A DNA stretch of 64,000 nt from Papio anubis. Taxonomy: Eukaryota; Chordata; Mammalia; Primates; Cercopithecidae. The notes under the pieces were generated by a model that saw nothing but the letters and a program-made list of their open reading frames with translations, ran no database searches and had not been told where the DNA came from. Both the position numbers and the translations under genes were made by a program. The stretch covers positions 1-64,000 of the forward strand of contig NW_022161668.1 in the NCBI RefSeq assembly GCF_008728515.1, written 5' to 3'. Position 1 is the stretch's first letter; each line of letters starts with the position of its first letter. Shown one piece after another: positions 61,405 to 64,000 of the stretch.

Positions 61405-61593
61405 CATTGCCAACTTTCCTCTTTCTAATCCAAAGAAATCTTTCATGCTTTTGTAAAAGTTTTCTGAGTTAATGGCAGCAACAGGGATGCGGTGAGCTTG
61501 AAGGAAAAAGAGATAGGAGAAGGCTTCCTAGGCTTATGGCTTGAAGGGCGATCTGAAGTAGTGAAGTTATCCATATATTCTGCCACTGAACTG
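61405..61593. repeat. 189-bp direct repeat, copy 1
   Basis: Matches 63052-63240 over 189 bases with about 13 substitutions and no indel, by eye (about 93% identity). It begins 'cattgccaactttcctcttt' and ends 'tgccactgaactg'. It lacks LTR-like TG/CA ends, a tail or terminal inverted repeats. Family not recognised. Confidence 0.92.
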
Positions 61594-63051
61594 CAAGCAG
61601 TTTGTAATGGACTACCACAGTTATCTGCAAAACCTTGAGAGGGCTACAGGACTTTGTTTCTTTATAAACTGTAGAAAGTGTGAGGTGTTTTTATATAGAC
61701 TTTTAAAAACATCTCTCATGATACAGGATCAGGAATCTTAGAAATTTACATCCTTGCATTCCTATGTTTTACTGGGGCATTCGGATACTAACCATTTTCT
61801 GTTCACCAAGTCAGATAAGCATGATACCATCAATACGATGGTGCAGTGGGCTGTTTCGCAGAATGTAAATATGTTGTGAAAGCAGACGAGTCAACATTGC
61901 CTTGGCAACATTGCCTTGAGGCAAGACAGTGAGATTACTGATATCCTTACCTTGAAGGTAAAATTATATGTACCCTCTTGACTAATGAAAGAAAACATTC
62001 ACCAAATCACGGCCACATAGTAAGGCTATTTTTCTGCTCCAGTGGAGATGCCAGATCTAATCCAGCCTCTGCCATGATCCATGTGTTTCCTGCAGAGGGA
62101 GGTGAGATGACTCCAGCTGTCCCTGGCTTGTTTGGCCTCCTCATGCCATTTCCACACTGAAATGAAATGTCAGAGAGCCTAGAATGTTCAAACCCCAAGT
62201 GCACGGGAGTTAACTTCCTGCAGAATGGGCTTTGGCCAAGGAGAAATAGAAGATGGAAGAGCGTAACGGATAAATTATATGTCCTTTCTCATTCCCGTGG
62301 CCTCTTCTGGGATGTGGCTTACGGGACAGCCTGTCTGAAGACAAGCTCTGAGACAAACTGGACACATCTGTGGTATCTGTTTACATTTTGTGAAGTAGTG
62401 ATGCCACGTAATAAATTTCTTTCTATTTATCTCATCATTCTCTTCCTCATTTTTCTCCACCTTCACTCTCATTGATCTAAATTTTCATCTCCTAAGTAAA
62501 ATGTCCACAATGTATTTGTGCGTCCGGCTGTGTTTTCTAACGCTCTTGAGACATTGCCAGTGTTAGCAGTGTGGAAGCTGAGAGGATGCCAGAGGAGTTC
62601 AGTGATCACGTGTACATCACAGGCACAGCATATGTTCCGTCCAAAATTGTCTTTGATAATTTGTTAAGAATTAACTATCTCTTTTGGGAGATAGAGAGCG
62701 CATATCACCCATTCCTGCTCTCTATCTCTTCCAAATGCATTCATTAGACGCCCGATAGATAAAACTCTACAGACCTGCCAAAAACAGAGAGAAAATCAAA
62801 ATAAGGAGAAAGCAATTACATTTCTTTATCTCTATTTCAATCCCACATTTCTCCTTATCTCTTTGATGCCATGCATACTCAATTATTTCCTGCCCTATTA
62901 AAGGCATTCACTTAGACCCATCTCACCCGCTCTGCTACTCCCACTAACTTTCAGAAAATGCTGTTAATATATTTATTTTAATCAACGCACTCAGTGTCTT
63001 TGTAATCATATTTGCTCAATCTCATCCACTTTAATTTTATAACATAGTCAT
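61594..63051. other. Unassigned DNA between the 189-bp repeats
   Basis: About 1.46 kb, more GC-balanced than the rest of the window in 61980-62350. A short tandem repeat 'caacattgccttg' occurs twice at about 61892-61919. A 102-codon open frame (62167-62475) has no recognisable domain. A 12-bp perfect inverted repeat lies at 62688-62728. Confidence 0.45.
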
Positions 63052-63240
63052 CATTGCCAACTTTCCTCTTTCTAATCCAAAGAAATCTTTCATGCTTTTA
63101 TACAAGTTTTCTGAGTTAGTGGCAGCAACGCAGATGCGGTGAGCTTGAAGGCAAAAGAGATAGGAGAAGACTTCCCAGGCTTTTGGCTTGAAGGGCAATC
63201 TGAAGTAATGAAGTTACCCATATATTCTGCCACTGAACTG
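63052..63240. repeat. 189-bp direct repeat, copy 2
   Basis: Second copy of the unit at 61405-61593, same orientation, starting 1647 bases downstream of the first. Similarity stops abruptly on both sides. Confidence 0.92.
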
Positions 63241-63492
63241 AATTCTAAAAATACGCAAGTTTAGTAAGACAGAATATATGGATTGCTTCTGCATCTACAC
63301 AGTAGGGGAGGAAAAGTTGCTGTCATAAAAAGAAGTCAGAAGAAAACAATTAAATATTCATGAATTCTTAAAGGTTATATGTGGGCCAGTTTACTCCCTG
63401 AAAATAGCTGAGAACTTCAGAATAATTGGGGATGACACTCACTCTCAAGATCTTTTTCATAGGACTCCACCAATGCCCACAAAAAAAATGGG

Positions 63493-63661
63493 AATATATA
63501 TATATATAACAATACATATATAGAATATAATGAATTAATATAATATAATAATTAATATCAATTATTATATATTATATATTAATTATTATTGCAACATATA
63601 ATATATTATTATATAATTATTACAATTAATTGTTATATGTGCAATTATTTATTGTATGTTT

Positions 63662-63692
<31 letters not shown>
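63493..63692. repeat. AT-rich low-complexity with (TA)n and (GA)n
   Basis: About 200 bases almost wholly A and T, with several self-complementary runs such as 'attatatattatatattaat', ending in (ta)n then 'gagagagagag'. Confidence 0.9.
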
Positions 63693-64000
63693 CAATTGAA
63701 GTCATCATCACCTGAGAAGATGAAATCTGAAGTCCAGCAGGTTTTGCTGGGAACTGAACGGGGTAGATCTGCAGTTTACTATTTAACACATTAAGTATGG
63801 ATACCTCTTATATATCCAATAAGTGACATACAATAATGATGAAAAAAGCCATGGGCTGAAAATAGACATGTGGAAATCATTAGCATGTCCAGGCTGTGCC
63901 AAGCCATGAAAGTGGATGAGATAATCTGAGTAGAAAGTGTTGACAGGAAAAAGAAAACAACCAAGAAGTTCCCCAGTTCCCAAAACTTAGAGATTTAAAA
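63693..64000. other. Unassigned DNA, no gene seen
   Basis: No repeat or exon recognised up to the window end. Confidence 0.4.

Noticed and set aside
62167..62475. 102-codon plus-strand open frame
   Set aside because: No recognisable domain, no splice context, and overlapping frames are open on both strands in the same GC-balanced patch.
61405..63240. The 189-bp repeat pair as LTRs of a retrovirus
   Set aside because: The units do not start with TG or end with CA, I find no flanking short duplication and I recognise no retroviral internal sequence. I keep them as unexplained direct repeats instead.
1..64000. CRISPR array, operon, phage or other prokaryotic system
   Set aside because: No regularly spaced short repeats, no dense same-strand frames and no ribosome-binding-site spacing. 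Primate SINEs and LINEs throughout show this is a eukaryotic nuclear sequence.
1..64000. tRNA, rRNA, snRNA or microRNA genes
   Set aside because: I looked for A/B box pairs in tRNA spacing outside SINEs and for familiar small-RNA cores and found none I could support. A covariance-model search could still find one.

Overview
The window looks like nuclear DNA from an Old World monkey (Cercopithecidae). It is AT-rich, has no dense coding, and is littered with primate Alu, L1, MaLR, MIR, L2, hAT-Charlie and Tigger copies. Five young Alu copies share variants typical of the cercopithecid AluYRa group: a 'ggctcaagcctg' head, 'ccggatctcagctc' or its complement, 'aaactagc' in the middle and 'gcgtaaac'. 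I read no SVA element, which are restricted to apes. I see no convincing protein-coding exon, no RNA gene, no CRISPR array and no prokaryotic system. The region reads as a gene desert or the inside of a very long intron.

Layout. 1-9 kb is mostly unannotatable AT-rich DNA with an old L1, hAT-Charlie (MER58-like) pieces and two Alus. 8.9-9.5 kb holds a 3'-truncated HML-2 (LTR5-type) LTR in minus orientation, followed by an antisense L1M piece. 12.5 kb has a clean 48-bp tandem duplication. 17-20 kb has two AluY, a MER58-like copy and MIRs. 25.7 kb has a young AluYRa. 26.6-29.2 kb is a complete MaLR provirus of MST type (LTR, internal part, LTR, with near-matching 5-bp target duplications) that was later hit by an AluY. 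It is followed directly by an MLT1 LTR that an L1 split. 33-37 kb has MIRs and an L1M ORF2 piece split by a solo MST LTR. 41-43 kb is an antisense L1M 5' region, followed by another MST LTR. 44-47 kb has an MLT1, an L1MA 3' end and an L1 with a 5' inversion. 50-52.6 kb has an AluYRa and a younger L1PA with a 5' inversion. 53.5-54.3 kb is an MLT1 split by an AluS. 55.0-57.4 kb is a long Tigger7-type DNA transposon whose decayed transposase is still readable, interrupted by an AluS. 57.8-59 kb holds two AluYRa copies head to head. 60.4-60.9 kb has an Alu inserted in the tail of an older Alu. 61.4-63.2 kb contains a pair of 189-bp direct repeats about 1.65 kb apart that I cannot assign to a repeat family. 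The window ends in AT-rich low-complexity DNA.

The features do not work together as a pathway. The content is a layered record of insertions: MIR/L2/MER58 and Tigger, then L1M and MLT1, then MST LTRs and AluJ/S, then L1PA/PB, then AluY/AluYRa. I did not find a previously undescribed system. The observations most worth checking are the 189-bp repeat pair, two twin-primed L1 copies (one carrying an open frame across its inversion joint), the head-to-head AluYRa pair, and three unexplained small open frames. Repeat family names are from memory of consensus features and were not tested with a repeat-masking search.
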